Shown here one piece after another: positions 16,113 to 23,936 of a stretch of DNA of 64,000 nucleotides (position 1 is its first letter; every line of letters starts with the position of its first letter). The translations under genes were made by a program, and so were the position numbers. The stretch is from the NCBI GenBank assembly GCA_021405315.1, contig QWIH01000001.1, positions 89,376 to 153,375 on the forward strand, in the 5' to 3' direction. This DNA is from Leptolyngbya sp. PLA1. Lineage in GTDB: Bacteria; Planctomycetota; Phycisphaerae; Phycisphaerales; UBA1924. The notes below the pieces were generated by a model, which made no database searches, was not told the DNA's origin, and saw only the letters and a list, made by a program, of their open reading frames with translations.

Positions 16113-17894
16113 TCAGTCGCGCATGCGCCACATGCCGCGGATGGCGGCAAGAAGCTTGTCGATGGTGGCGGGCTCAACCCCTCGCCTCTCCATCACGTGG
16201 CGTGCGAGGGCGATTCCAACCTCGCCCTCCTCGTAGACGATCCGGCTGGCCCCTGCGGCGCGCAGGGAATCTCGCTCCGCGAGATAGCGGGCGCGGACGG
16301 TAACCTCTATGGCGGGATTAAGCTCGCGTGCTGCGGCGACCAGAGAGATTCTACCGGCGGTCTCGGGCAGCGTGATGACCAGGTGGGCCGCCCGACGGAT
16401 GCCTGCCTGCTCCAGCACTTCGCGACGGGTGGCGTCGCCGAAGAGCGCTGCGCGTCGCGCCTTGGCGAGCGAGCGGACAGTATCGATGTTCATGTCGATG
16501 ATGAGGGTCGGGAGGCCGGCGTCGCGGACGAGGGCATCGACGAGGCGTCCCACCGGGCCGTAGCCGATGATGATGGTGGTGGGGGAGCCGTCTTCGCCGA
16601 CCGGGCGGGAGAGGGCGTTGATCTGGGCGGCGCGGCGGTCGGCGCGGGCGTTGAGCAGCCACCAGAGCCAGGGCACTCGCTGGGCGAGGGCCTCGACGCG
16701 ATCGAGCGAGCCGAAGAGAAGCGGGTTGAGGGTGATGGAGATCATCGCGGTCGCCACGATGACGTTCATTCCGTCTTTGGGCAGGAGCGAGTGGTCGCTG
16801 GCGACCTGACCCAGGATGAAGGAGAACTCCCCGATCTGCGCGAGGCCGATGGCCACGGTGAGCGCGGTGCGGGCGGGGTAGCCGAGCGTCGCGACGATGA
16901 TGATCGCGGCGAGTGGCTTGACCACGAGGACGACGGCAAGGCCGGCGGCGACGAGCAGGGGCTGGGAGATGATGAAGGCCGGGTCGAAGAGCATCCCCAC
17001 GGAGACAAAGAAGAGCACCGCGAAGGCGTCTCGCATGGGAAGCGCGTCCGCGGCGGCCTGGTGGCTGACGGCGCTCTGCGCCACGACCATGCCGGCAAGG
17101 AAGGCGCCGAGCGCGACCGACGCGCCGAAGAACGTGTACGCGCCTACAGCGATCGTGACGGAGAGAACCAGCACGGTGAGGGTAAAAAGCTCCCGGGATC
17201 GGAGGCGTGCCACGGCGTTCATGACCCAAGGCACGATGCGCGAGCCCACCAGAAGGACAATCGCCACAAAGGCCGCGAGCTTGAGCAGCGCGAGCCCGAT
17301 GACGAGCAGCGGGCTTGCGGCGGACGTGCCGGCGACTCCCGCCGGCGCGGGGGCCAGGAGCGGCACGATGACGAGCGCAACGACGGTGAAGAGATCCTCG
17401 ACGATCAGCCAGCCCACGGCCACGTGCCCGTGGCTCGTCCCGAGCATGCCCCGGTCCATGAGCACTCGGAGCAGGACAACCGTGCTGGCGACCGCCATGG
17501 CGGCTCCGAGCACGAGCGTGGACTTGAGCGGCCATCCGAGCAAGTGGAAGATGGCGAAGGTGGCGAGCGTGGCGAGCAGGCTCTGGCCGATGGCGCCCGG
17601 CACCGCGACGCGTCGGACCGCGAGGAGGTCGTCGAGGTGGAAGTGGAGGCCCACGCCGAACATCAGGAGAATGACCCCGACTTCTGCGAGCTGCTGCGCG
17701 AGCTGCACGTCGCCCACGAACCCCGGCGTGTGGGGGCCGATCACGATGCCTGCGAGCAGGTAACCGACGATCGGCGAGAGGCCGAGCTTCTGGGTTATGA
17801 GGCCGAGCACCCACGCAGCGGCGAACGCGGCGGCGATGGTCGTGAGCAACGGAAGGTGACCCGCCGCGGCGAGGAGGGTGAGGTGGTCCGGCAT
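16113..17894 (-). CDS. CPA2 family K+(Na+)/H+ antiporter with Rossmann regulatory domain
   Basis: A 593-residue KefB/KefC/YbaL-like antiporter. About 12-13 membrane helices form the first 400 residues, including the family motifs GYLLAGIVIGPHTPGF, GVILLMFGVGLHF and VEDLFTVVALV. A cytoplasmic TrkA-N domain starts with IIIGYGPVGRLVDAL, a GxGxxG NAD-binding loop. YbaL-type proteins use such domains to gate exchange of K+ or Na+ for H+ in response to nucleotide or redox state. The ATG at 17894 places the first helix properly; the longer frame to 18161 is not coding-like. The neighbouring redox operon diverges about 120 bases away. Confidence 0.92.
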   Translation of the reverse strand: MPDHLTLLAAAGHLPLLTTIAAAFAAAWVLGLITQKLGLSPIVGYLLAGIVIGPHTPGFVGDVQLAQQLAEVGVILLMFGVGLHFHLDDLLAVRRVAVPGAIGQSLLATLATFAIFHLLGWPLKSTLVLGAAMAVASTVVLLRVLMDRGMLGTSHGHVAVGWLIVEDLFTVVALVIVPLLAPAPAGVAGTSAASPLLVIGLALLKLAAFVAIVLLVGSRIVPWVMNAVARLRSRELFTLTVLVLSVTIAVGAYTFFGASVALGAFLAGMVVAQSAVSHQAAADALPMRDAFAVLFFVSVGMLFDPAFIISQPLLVAAGLAVVLVVKPLAAIIIVATLGYPARTALTVAIGLAQIGEFSFILGQVASDHSLLPKDGMNVIVATAMISITLNPLLFGSLDRVEALAQRVPWLWWLLNARADRRAAQINALSRPVGEDGSPTTIIIGYGPVGRLVDALVRDAGLPTLIIDMNIDTVRSLAKARRAALFGDATRREVLEQAGIRRAAHLVITLPETAGRISLVAAARELNPAIEVTVRARYLAERDSLRAAGASRIVYEEGEVGIALARHVMERRGVEPATIDKLLAAIRGMWRMRD

Positions 17895-18017
17895 CCGGCA
17901 GTCTATTGCTCCCGGGATTCCGGGGCAGGGAAATCGGGACGCGATTTGAAACCCCGGGGCACGTGACAGGCTCGAACCATCAGACCCCCGGCCCTCCGGG
18001 GGAGGAAAGGACTGGCC

Positions 18018-18638
18018 GTGAGGACGCTGAACGAGTGTGTGACCAGAACGCAGCCCGGCGAGGCGGCGCTCGTGAGTGCCGAGCCTCGTGAAGTGCGGGG
18101 GTGGTTGGAGCGGGGCGAGGCCGTCCTCGTGGACGTGCGCGAATCGGATGAGCACGCGCACGAGCGCATCGGCGGAGCGAGGCTGCTCCCCCTCTCACGG
18201 TTTGACCCGGAGCAGGCGTGCGCGTGGCTGAAGCCTGGGCAGAGGCTGGTCCTGCACTGCAAGGGCGGGAAGCGGTCTGCGGACGCCTGCCGTCTGTCGC
18301 TGGGGCTGATGGACCGCGGGGTGGCGGTGGTGTCGATGTCAGGCGGAATCGAGGCCTGGAAGCGTGACGCGCTGCCTGTGGAGGGCGTGGCGGGGGCGCG
18401 CGGGCTCAGCGTGATGCGCCAGGTGCAGATCGTGATCGGGGCTGCGGTGGTCGGGGGCAGCGTGCTCGCGTGGCTGGTCCACCCGGCATTCGCGGGATTG
18501 CCGGCGATGCTGGGTGCGGGGATGGTCCTCGCGGGTGCGACAGGGTCGTGCGCGCTCGCGTCCTGGATCGGCGCCCTGCCATGGAATCGGATCGGGGCGA
18601 GCCGGGGCGGCTCATGCCCGGTCGGGAAGTGCGGCTGA
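18018..18638 (+). CDS. Rhodanese domain protein with DUF2892-like membrane tail
   Basis: A 206-residue protein of YgaP-like architecture. Residues 15-125 form a rhodanese domain with the active-site loop CKGGKRS, Cys81 being the persulfide carrier. Residues about 135-180 hold two hydrophobic helices (IVIGAAVVGGSVLAWLV and LPAMLGAGMVLAGATG), anchoring the domain to the membrane. YgaP-type proteins handle sulfane sulfur or cyanide at the membrane. The GTG at 18018 has AGGAAAGG upstream. It is the first gene of a three-gene run with an AhpD-like protein and a thioredoxin, suggesting thiol or reactive-sulfur handling. A C-terminal SCPVGKCG adds two extra Cys. Confidence 0.88.
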   Translation: MRTLNECVTRTQPGEAALVSAEPREVRGWLERGEAVLVDVRESDEHAHERIGGARLLPLSRFDPEQACAWLKPGQRLVLHCKGGKRSADACRLSLGLMDRGVAVVSMSGGIEAWKRDALPVEGVAGARGLSVMRQVQIVIGAAVVGGSVLAWLVHPAFAGLPAMLGAGMVLAGATGSCALASWIGALPWNRIGASRGGSCPVGKCG

Positions 18639-18691
18639 GGCGGATGCTGGGTTCTGGATCAGGTGTCGCAGTATCAATGAGGAGGTTCACA

Positions 18692-19066
18692 GTGCATCAC
18701 GACGCGGAATCGTTCTATCAGACCTGGCCCGACCGGATGAACGCGATGAAGGCACGGCCCGGGGGCGCGGACATCGCCAAGGCCTTCGGGCCCTACTTCC
18801 AGTGGCTCATGAAGGACACCACCAGCGAGGGCGGGCTGTCCGTGAAGCAGAAGGAACTCATCGCCCTGGCGATCGGAGTGGCTTCGCGGTGCGAGGCGTG
18901 CATCTACGCCCACGTCGAGAAGTGCCTGAAGGCGGGGGCCACTTCGCGGGAGGTCATGGACGCCGCGGGGGTCGCGGTGATGATGGGCGGAGGGCCGGTG
19001 TACACCTACGTCGCGGTGGTGTCCGAGGCGCTGGCGCACGCCGAGCAGGCGGCCGGCAAGAACTGA
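18692..19066 (+). CDS. Carboxymuconolactone decarboxylase / AhpD-like protein
   Basis: A 124-residue all-helical protein of the CMD superfamily. It carries the AhpD-type peroxidase signature EACIYAH, with the preceding Cys67 completing a CxxC pair (Cys67, Cys70) and His74 downstream. Members reduce alkyl hydroperoxides or act as thiol reductases. The GTG at 18692 is chosen because GAGGAGG lies 6 bases before it; an ATG at 18677 would leave that motif inside the gene. It is 50 bases after the rhodanese gene and 25 before the thioredoxin gene, which could supply electrons to its disulfide. Confidence 0.88.
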   Translation: MHHDAESFYQTWPDRMNAMKARPGGADIAKAFGPYFQWLMKDTTSEGGLSVKQKELIALAIGVASRCEACIYAHVEKCLKAGATSREVMDAAGVAVMMGGGPVYTYVAVVSEALAHAEQAAGKN

Positions 19067-19091
19067 TCGAGGCGGCGGGATCGGAGGTGCG

Positions 19092-19445
19092 ATGATGAGC
19101 GGACCGACGCACAACGTGCTGCATCCGAGTCTCGAATCTTTCGAGACTGACGTCATGGCGAGCAGCCTTCCCACACTCCTGGACTTCTGGGCGCCCTGGT
19201 GCCCGCCCTGCCTGATGCTGAAGCCGGAACTGGAACGGCTGGCTCCGGAGCTGGCCGGCCGCGCGAACGTGGCGTTCGTCAACGTTGACGAGCACCCCGG
19301 GCTCGCGGAGGCATTCCGCGTTTCGAGCATTCCCGCGGTGTTCGTGCTGAAGGGCGGTCGCGTGGTGGACTCGTGGACGGGGTACCAGTCCAGACGCTCG
19401 GTGCTCGGGAGGTTGCAGCCCCACATGGGCGGGGCTGCGGGCTAG
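19092..19445 (+). CDS. Thioredoxin
   Basis: A 117-residue classical thioredoxin that reduces protein disulfides in the cytoplasm. The active site WCPPC is at residues 36-40, a PP variant of the common WCGPC. The cis-Pro motif SIPAVFVLKGG and the final helix are present. Two tandem ATG codons occur at 19092 and 19095; GGAGGTGCG lies just upstream. It ends the three-gene redox run. Its stop overlaps the stop of the convergent sigma factor gene by 4 bases (CTAG), so both transcripts would run into each other. Confidence 0.93.
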   Translation: MMSGPTHNVLHPSLESFETDVMASSLPTLLDFWAPWCPPCLMLKPELERLAPELAGRANVAFVNVDEHPGLAEAFRVSSIPAVFVLKGGRVVDSWTGYQSRRSVLGRLQPHMGGAAG

Positions 19446-20353
19446 CCATGGGAGCGACCGGCGACCGGCTTCCTGCCCCGCCTGTTTCGGGGCGCGGCCC
19501 CATCATCGCGTGCGCGGATAGCCGCGAGGATCCTTGATCTAACTGCGCTTGGGAGATGTCCGTCTCCCAGGCGAGCGCAGGCATCCTGAACAAGATCGAG
19601 CTCGCGGAACACGGCGCGGCAGCGGGCGCACAGCTCCGCCTGCGGCACGGTGAAACCGGCGGCGGTGCCTCCCCGGTCCATCGCGCTGAACTTGGCCTTG
19701 AGCAGGTCGAGACAGACCTGCTTCTCGAAGATCGGTGCAGGAGCCTGAGCGGCCTTGGCTTCAGAGGTCATGGACTTTCTGAGGGCGAGCCTGGCGCGGT
19801 GCAGGCGGGTCTTGACCGTGTTCTCGGCGAGCCCCAGGCCGGACGCGGTGTCCTCGACGCTGAGTTCGAGCACATCCTTCATGATCAGCGGGACCCGAAG
19901 GTGCTCGGGCAGTCGGGCGATCTCTGCCTGCACCCTCGCGATGGACTCCGCCCGCGCGGCATTGGCGCCCGCGTCGTTGGGGGCCGCGGCGATCTGCATG
20001 ACGGTCGACTCGGACCACGGCATGAGCTGAGACAGGGCGGGCGTGCGGGGGTCGGTGCCTCTGCGGCGGCGGGCCCTGGCTTTGCAGGAACGGGCCGCGA
20101 TCGCGTAGAGCCACGTGACGGGATCGGCCTCGCCCCTGAACGTGTGCCACTTGCGGAAGGCCTGGAGGAAGACATCCTGAAGCATGTCCTCGGCGTCGGC
20201 GGCGTTGCCGCAGAGGCGGCGAGCGAGGCCGTGCAGCCGGCCGCCGGCGGCCTCCAGCAGCGCCGGAATCGCCTCCCTCGCGGGCATGGCAGGGGTGACG
20301 GCGTGCCTCAGGGGGGGCTGCGAGTGGGCTGACGTGGGGGGCGGGGTTCGCAT
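19442..20353 (-). CDS. ECF sigma factor with cysteine-containing C-terminal extension
   Basis: A 303-residue extracytoplasmic-function sigma factor. Region 2 spans about 30-95 (NAADAEDMLQDVFLQAF, WLYAIAARSCKARARR). Region 4 spans about 138-195 (LPEHLRVPLIMKDVLELSVEDTASGLGLAENTVKTRLHRAR). Typical ECF factors end there; this one continues for over 100 residues containing Cys214, a CARC pair (Cys242, Cys245) and Cys259, which could bind zinc or sense thiol state. The ATG at 20353 gives a Pro/Ser-rich leader; an internal ATG (MPAREA) would also work. No anti-sigma gene lies next to it. It faces the thioredoxin operon tail to tail. Confidence 0.85.
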   Translation of the reverse strand: MRTPPPTSAHSQPPLRHAVTPAMPAREAIPALLEAAGGRLHGLARRLCGNAADAEDMLQDVFLQAFRKWHTFRGEADPVTWLYAIAARSCKARARRRRGTDPRTPALSQLMPWSESTVMQIAAAPNDAGANAARAESIARVQAEIARLPEHLRVPLIMKDVLELSVEDTASGLGLAENTVKTRLHRARLALRKSMTSEAKAAQAPAPIFEKQVCLDLLKAKFSAMDRGGTAAGFTVPQAELCARCRAVFRELDLVQDACARLGDGHLPSAVRSRILAAIRARDDGAAPRNRRGRKPVAGRSHG

Positions 20354-20408
20354 CACAACTCGCGGTGAGGGGGTTTGGAGCGTGCGGGGCGGGGAAGCCT
20401 GGAGGGGA

Positions 20409-21260
20409 TCAGCCAACCTCCTTGATTTCGGTGCGCACGTCCCAGAGTTCGGGGAAGAGCCGCTCGTCGACCATCTGTCGCAGGTAGTTGACGCCGGCGG
20501 TCCCGCCCGTGCCACGCTTGAACCCGATGACTCTCTCGACGACCTTCATATGCCGGTACCGCCAGAGGGAGTATGCCTCGTCGATGTCGACGAGCTTCTC
20601 GGCCATTTCGTAGCAGTCCCACAGGTTGTCCGGAGACTCGTAGATGGTGCGGAAGCACCGGACGATCTCGGGGCGGGGCGTGTGGGCCTGCGTGACGTCG
20701 CGTGTGAGCACGTCCTGCGGGATGGGCATGGAGTGCGCTCGCGCGAGGTAGCGAAGAAACTCGTCGTAGAGGCTCGGCGCCTTGAGGCAGGCCTCGACCT
20801 GGCCGAAGACGGCGGGGTTGTGCTTGAACACCTGCATGAGCCGGGCATCCTTGCGTCCCAGCATGAACTCGATCATGCGATGCTGGTAGCTCTGGATGCC
20901 GCTGGCGGGCCCGAGGACATGCCTGAACTGGACGTACTCGCTGGGGGTGAGCGTGGCGAGGACGCTCCACTGGGAGAGGAGTTGGGTCTGGATGTGCTTG
21001 ACGCGCGCGAGGATCTTGAAGGATGGCTCGAGCTGATCCTGCGAGATGAGCGAGAGCGCGGCCCGAAGCTCGTGGATCATGAGGCGGAACCAGAGCTCCG
21101 TGGTCTGATGCTGGATGATGAAGAGGAGCTCGTCGTGGTGCTCGGGGCTGGAGAGCGGCCTCTGCGCGCCGAGAATGCGGTCGAGCTGGAGGTACGTGCC
21201 GTAGTCGAGCTTGCCGTGAAGATCGGTGACGAGGCCGGCGTCGTGGTGTGGGGCGCTCAT
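20409..21260 (-). CDS. kynA: Tryptophan 2,3-dioxygenase
   Basis: A cytoplasmic heme enzyme that opens the indole ring of tryptophan to N-formylkynurenine, the first step of the kynurenine route. The 283-residue protein has family hallmarks: [13 protein letters not shown] at the N-terminus, the substrate-site segment [31 protein letters not shown], and the proximal heme His in [14 protein letters not shown] with [11 protein letters not shown] near the C-terminus. The length is normal for the bacterial enzyme. No other kynurenine gene is in the window, so context does not show whether it serves catabolism or NAD synthesis. A small lipoprotein gene precedes it by about 30 bases. Confidence 0.96.
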   Translation of the reverse strand: MSAPHHDAGLVTDLHGKLDYGTYLQLDRILGAQRPLSSPEHHDELLFIIQHQTTELWFRLMIHELRAALSLISQDQLEPSFKILARVKHIQTQLLSQWSVLATLTPSEYVQFRHVLGPASGIQSYQHRMIEFMLGRKDARLMQVFKHNPAVFGQVEACLKAPSLYDEFLRYLARAHSMPIPQDVLTRDVTQAHTPRPEIVRCFRTIYESPDNLWDCYEMAEKLVDIDEAYSLWRYRHMKVVERVIGFKRGTGGTAGVNYLRQMVDERLFPELWDVRTEIKEVG

Positions 21261-21287
21261 GCGGGCAGGGTAGCGCCGGGGTCGGGG

Positions 21288-21566
21288 TCAGGGTCCGATG
21301 AAGGTGTCCCAGCCGCTGGGCGCGGCGGCCTGGGCCGTGGCGGCGGGGTCGGCGAACGTTGGCCAGGTCGCGATCCGGAGCGCGCCGGAGCCTTCGGTCG
21401 GAAGAACCACGTCTGCGCGGGCCCGCAGCGCTCGCTCGCGGGCGCCGTCCGCGCATCCGGCGAGGCCGCTGAGCGCAGCGATCAGGGCGGCGACCGCCGT
21501 CGCCATCGCGGCCCGTGAGTACCAAGGAATCTTGATCTCCTGCCGTTCAATCATGGCGTGCGGCAT
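21288..21566 (-). CDS. Small putative lipoprotein
   Basis: A 92-residue frame with a basic start, one hydrophobic segment (AAMATAVAALIAALSGLAGC) ending in a lipobox-like LAGC, and a polar tail finishing WPTFADPAATAQAAAPSGWDTFIGP. The start at 21566 has GAGG 8 bases upstream; an internal ATG at 21554 lacks one. It lies just upstream of kynA on the same strand with 27 bases between. The frame is part of a longer open frame whose upstream portion is antisense to the isomerase-like gene. No homologue recognised. Confidence 0.55.
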   Translation of the reverse strand: MPHAMIERQEIKIPWYSRAAMATAVAALIAALSGLAGCADGARERALRARADVVLPTEGSGALRIATWPTFADPAATAQAAAPSGWDTFIGP

Positions 21567-21779
21567 GCGCAATCCTCGGATACCACGCGTCCGCAAGCAG
21601 AACATCGGCCTTTCGGCGCCGACGCCCGCGTGAGTCGGGGCGGGGAGCCGTCCTCGGAGTTCGTTGATGAGGGCGGGGGGGGGTGGGGAGGTCCGGTATG
21701 ATGGGTGCGGAGTCGCTCGCGGTCGAAAGGGCCTACCGTCAGGGCTCCATTCGGCACCCCGAAGACAGGAAGGAAGGTC

Positions 21780-22613
21780 ATGCGGTTCGCATTCAGCACG
21801 GTGGCGTTTCCGAACTGGACCCTGGGCCGCATCGCGGGGCAGGCGAAGGAGTGGGGCTATGAAGGGATCGAACTCCGGACCTTCGGGCACGGCTCGACGA
21901 CGCTTGCCTGCGATCCGGCGCTGACCGCACCGGCGAAGGTGCGTGGCATGCTCGCCGCGGCGGGCCTCCAGCCGTGCTGCCTCGCGACTTCGGCGCGATT
22001 CGACGACCCCGTGACCCCCCCCGTCATCGGGCACGTCTTCGACCAGGAGCGGGAGGTGCGGGCGGCGAAGAGCGCCGTAGATCTTGCGGTGGAGCTCGAG
22101 TGCCCGTTCGTGCGGGTGTTCGGGTTTGAGATCATCTCCGGTGAGTCGCGTGCTTCCGCGCTCGCTCGGATCGGTGGACGGCTTGCCAAGGTCGCGGATC
22201 ATTGCCGGAACAGCGGCGTGCGCCTCCTTGTGGAGAACGGAGGCTCGTTCGCGCGATCCTCGGACCTCAGCGAGCTGCTGGATCGTGTGGAGGCGTCGCT
22301 GGTGGGGGCGTCGTTTTGCCCGGGCGTGGCGAGGCAAGCGGGCGAGGAGTTCGCCGATGCCATCAACGTGCTGGGTGACCGCCTGCAGGTCGTGAAGTTG
22401 CGTGATTTCCGGGCGGGCGAGCCGTGTGAGATCGGCGCCGGGGACCAGCGGTGCGAGGAAGATGTCCGGGCGCTCGCACGGGTCGGGTACGCGGGCTGGG
22501 TGGTGGTCGAGCACGACCGGATGTGGCTTCGGAGCGCCGCGGACCCTGAGAAGGTCGTGCGGGGCGCCGCCGCCGGCGTGTACGGCTGGTCGCGGGGCGT
22601 GCTTCGGGTCTGA
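21780..22613 (+). CDS. Sugar phosphate isomerase/epimerase-like TIM-barrel protein
   Basis: A 277-residue protein of the AP-endonuclease-2-like TIM barrel superfamily (xylose isomerase-like), which includes sugar and inositol isomerases and epimerases that use divalent metals. The recognisable strands are MRFAFSTVAFP, GYEGIELR, ARFDD, CPFVRVFGFEI, GVRLLVENG, and near the end GYAGWVVVEHDRMW. Conserved acidic residues in ELR, VENG and VEHD fit metal binding. The ATG at 21780 follows AAGGAAGG. The substrate cannot be deduced. It ends head-on against the tetR-type gene with no gap. Confidence 0.85.
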   Translation: MRFAFSTVAFPNWTLGRIAGQAKEWGYEGIELRTFGHGSTTLACDPALTAPAKVRGMLAAAGLQPCCLATSARFDDPVTPPVIGHVFDQEREVRAAKSAVDLAVELECPFVRVFGFEIISGESRASALARIGGRLAKVADHCRNSGVRLLVENGGSFARSSDLSELLDRVEASLVGASFCPGVARQAGEEFADAINVLGDRLQVVKLRDFRAGEPCEIGAGDQRCEEDVRALARVGYAGWVVVEHDRMWLRSAADPEKVVRGAAAGVYGWSRGVLRV

Positions 22614-23213
22614 CTACTCGGGGCGGGCGATGAGGATCCGTTCCAGCAGGGCCTGGACGTGCATGCCCTGGTCGTCCTCACCCTGGTGTTCTACCTGGAG
22701 AGCGGCGAGCACGCCGTAGCCGAGCCCCACGTGGATCAGCGTCCAGGCGATGAGCTCCGGCGAGAAGCGTGACGCGACACGGCGGTGTTCCTGCGCGGCA
22801 CGGATTTCGTCGGCGAGGAAGCGGTGGAGGTTCTGGAAGTGCACGGAGACCGCGGCGCGGATCTCCGCGTCGTCGACTTCGGTGATGGCCTGGAGCAGCA
22901 CGCGGTAGGGCTCGCGGCTCTCCGGAGAGACCATCGGGTTCTCCGCGAGCAGGCGGCGGAGCCGGTCGGCCGGGTCGGCGGCGTCCGCGAGCCGGTCCTG
23001 CCAGTGCTCCAGCGTGCGGGCTGCGGTGCGCTCGATGAGCGCCACGTAGAGATCTCGCTTGCTCTTGAAGTGCCGGTAGATGATGGGCTCGGTGACGCCG
23101 GCGGCGCGGGCAAGCTCGGAGGTGGTGGCGCGGGCATATCCGCGGCGGGCGAAGAGTTGCGCCGCCTTGTCAAGGAGTTGCTCCCGCCTCTTGTCCGCCG
23201 ACAGTCGCCTCAT
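22614..23213 (-). CDS. TetR/AcrR family transcriptional regulator
   Basis: A 199-residue repressor-type protein. The N-terminal helix-turn-helix (residues about 10-55: LLDKAAQLFARRGYARATTSELARAAGVTEPIIYRHFKSKRDLY) is a textbook TetR DNA-binding domain, followed by a helical ligand-binding and dimerisation domain. The ligand and targets are unknown. The stop abuts that of the isomerase-like gene. The next gene on the same strand downstream is beyond that convergent gene, so the regulator is effectively monocistronic. Autoregulation from the 46-base gap before yidD is possible, but no palindrome was found. Confidence 0.92.
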   Translation of the reverse strand: MRRLSADKRREQLLDKAAQLFARRGYARATTSELARAAGVTEPIIYRHFKSKRDLYVALIERTAARTLEHWQDRLADAADPADRLRRLLAENPMVSPESREPYRVLLQAITEVDDAEIRAAVSVHFQNLHRFLADEIRAAQEHRRVASRFSPELIAWTLIHVGLGYGVLAALQVEHQGEDDQGMHVQALLERILIARPE

Positions 23214-23259
23214 CTGGTACTCCGCCGACCGGAGCGGCCCGCGCCGATCAGGGGCGAGT

Positions 23260-23514
23260 CTAGCGCGCGGCGGGGGGCGCGTCGTCGGGAGGGACCGGGT
23301 CGTAGCCCCCCGGATGGAAGGGGTGGCATCGGGCGAGTCGGCGCGCCGTGAGCCATGTACCCCGGATCGCGCCGTGCGATCGGAGCGCGTCCAATGCGTA
23401 GTTGGAGCAGGTGGGGTGGAACCGGCACTGTCCGGACATGAACGGGCCCAGGCTCAGCTGGTACAGCCGGACCATCAGCACCAGGGGGGCGGCGGCGAGG
23501 CGGCGGAGGGTCAC
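23260..23514 (-). CDS. yidD: Membrane protein insertion efficiency factor YidD
   Basis: YidD assists YidC-dependent insertion of inner membrane proteins. The 84-residue protein has the family core: an N-terminal amphipathic segment (LVLMVRLYQLSLGPFM) and the Cys-containing motif GQCRFHPTCSNYALDAL, then RLARCHPFHPGGYDPVP. The GTG start at 23514 overlaps the rnpA stop by 4 bases (GTGA), a strong sign of translational coupling. The rnpA-yidD order is conserved widely in bacteria. Confidence 0.95.
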   Translation of the reverse strand: MTLRRLAAAPLVLMVRLYQLSLGPFMSGQCRFHPTCSNYALDALRSHGAIRGTWLTARRLARCHPFHPGGYDPVPPDDAPPAAR

Positions 23515-23912
23515 GGGCCGCCCCGCTGTCTCTCCGACCGGCGCTGCCATTCGGCGTGGAGCAACGCGGCAAGCCCGGTCAGCGATGCCTGGACCTCGGC
23601 GAGAGATGCGGGGCACGAACCGCGCACGCTCACGACCAGGTCGTAGCCGCCCGTGTCGGCGAGGGGCAGGCCGTGCTGGCAGTGGCGGAACGCCTCGCGG
23701 ACCAGTCGCTTCGCCCTGTGGCGTTCGACGGCGTTGCCGACGGATTTTCCGACGGCGAGCCCGAGCCGGTAGCGGGGGAGGCCGTTGGGGCGGGAGGAGG
23801 CAGAGAGCGGGCCGCGCGACTTTCGCATGCGGGCCTCGAAGACGGCGCGATAGTCGCCGCCATGGCGGAGTCGCTTTGATGGACCGAGCGTCAGCGCCGG
23901 CAGGGGGGGCAC
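23511..23912 (-). CDS. rnpA: Ribonuclease P protein component
   Basis: RnpA binds the catalytic RNase P RNA and helps trim tRNA 5' leaders. The 133-residue protein shows LGPSKRLRHGGDYRAVFEA near the start, the strand RYRLGLAVGKSVGNAVERHRAKRLVREAFR containing the RNR-like RNA-binding motif, and YDLVVSVRG. The GTG start at 23912 has no clear ribosome binding site, so the N-terminal 10 residues are uncertain. It overlaps yidD by 4 bases. rpmH, the usual upstream partner in many bacteria, is absent here. Confidence 0.93.
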   Translation of the reverse strand: MPPLPALTLGPSKRLRHGGDYRAVFEARMRKSRGPLSASSRPNGLPRYRLGLAVGKSVGNAVERHRAKRLVREAFRHCQHGLPLADTGGYDLVVSVRGSCPASLAEVQASLTGLAALLHAEWQRRSERQRGGP

Positions 23913-23936
23913 CCGGGAGTGTATCGCGAGCCGGCT

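Noticed and set aside
15918..17966. A 682-residue open frame on the plus strand opposite the antiporter
   Set aside because: It is antisense to a well-supported CPA2 antiporter gene. The protein is Glu/Asp/Arg/Gly-rich low complexity without domain motifs, as expected from codon bias on the reverse strand of GC-rich DNA.
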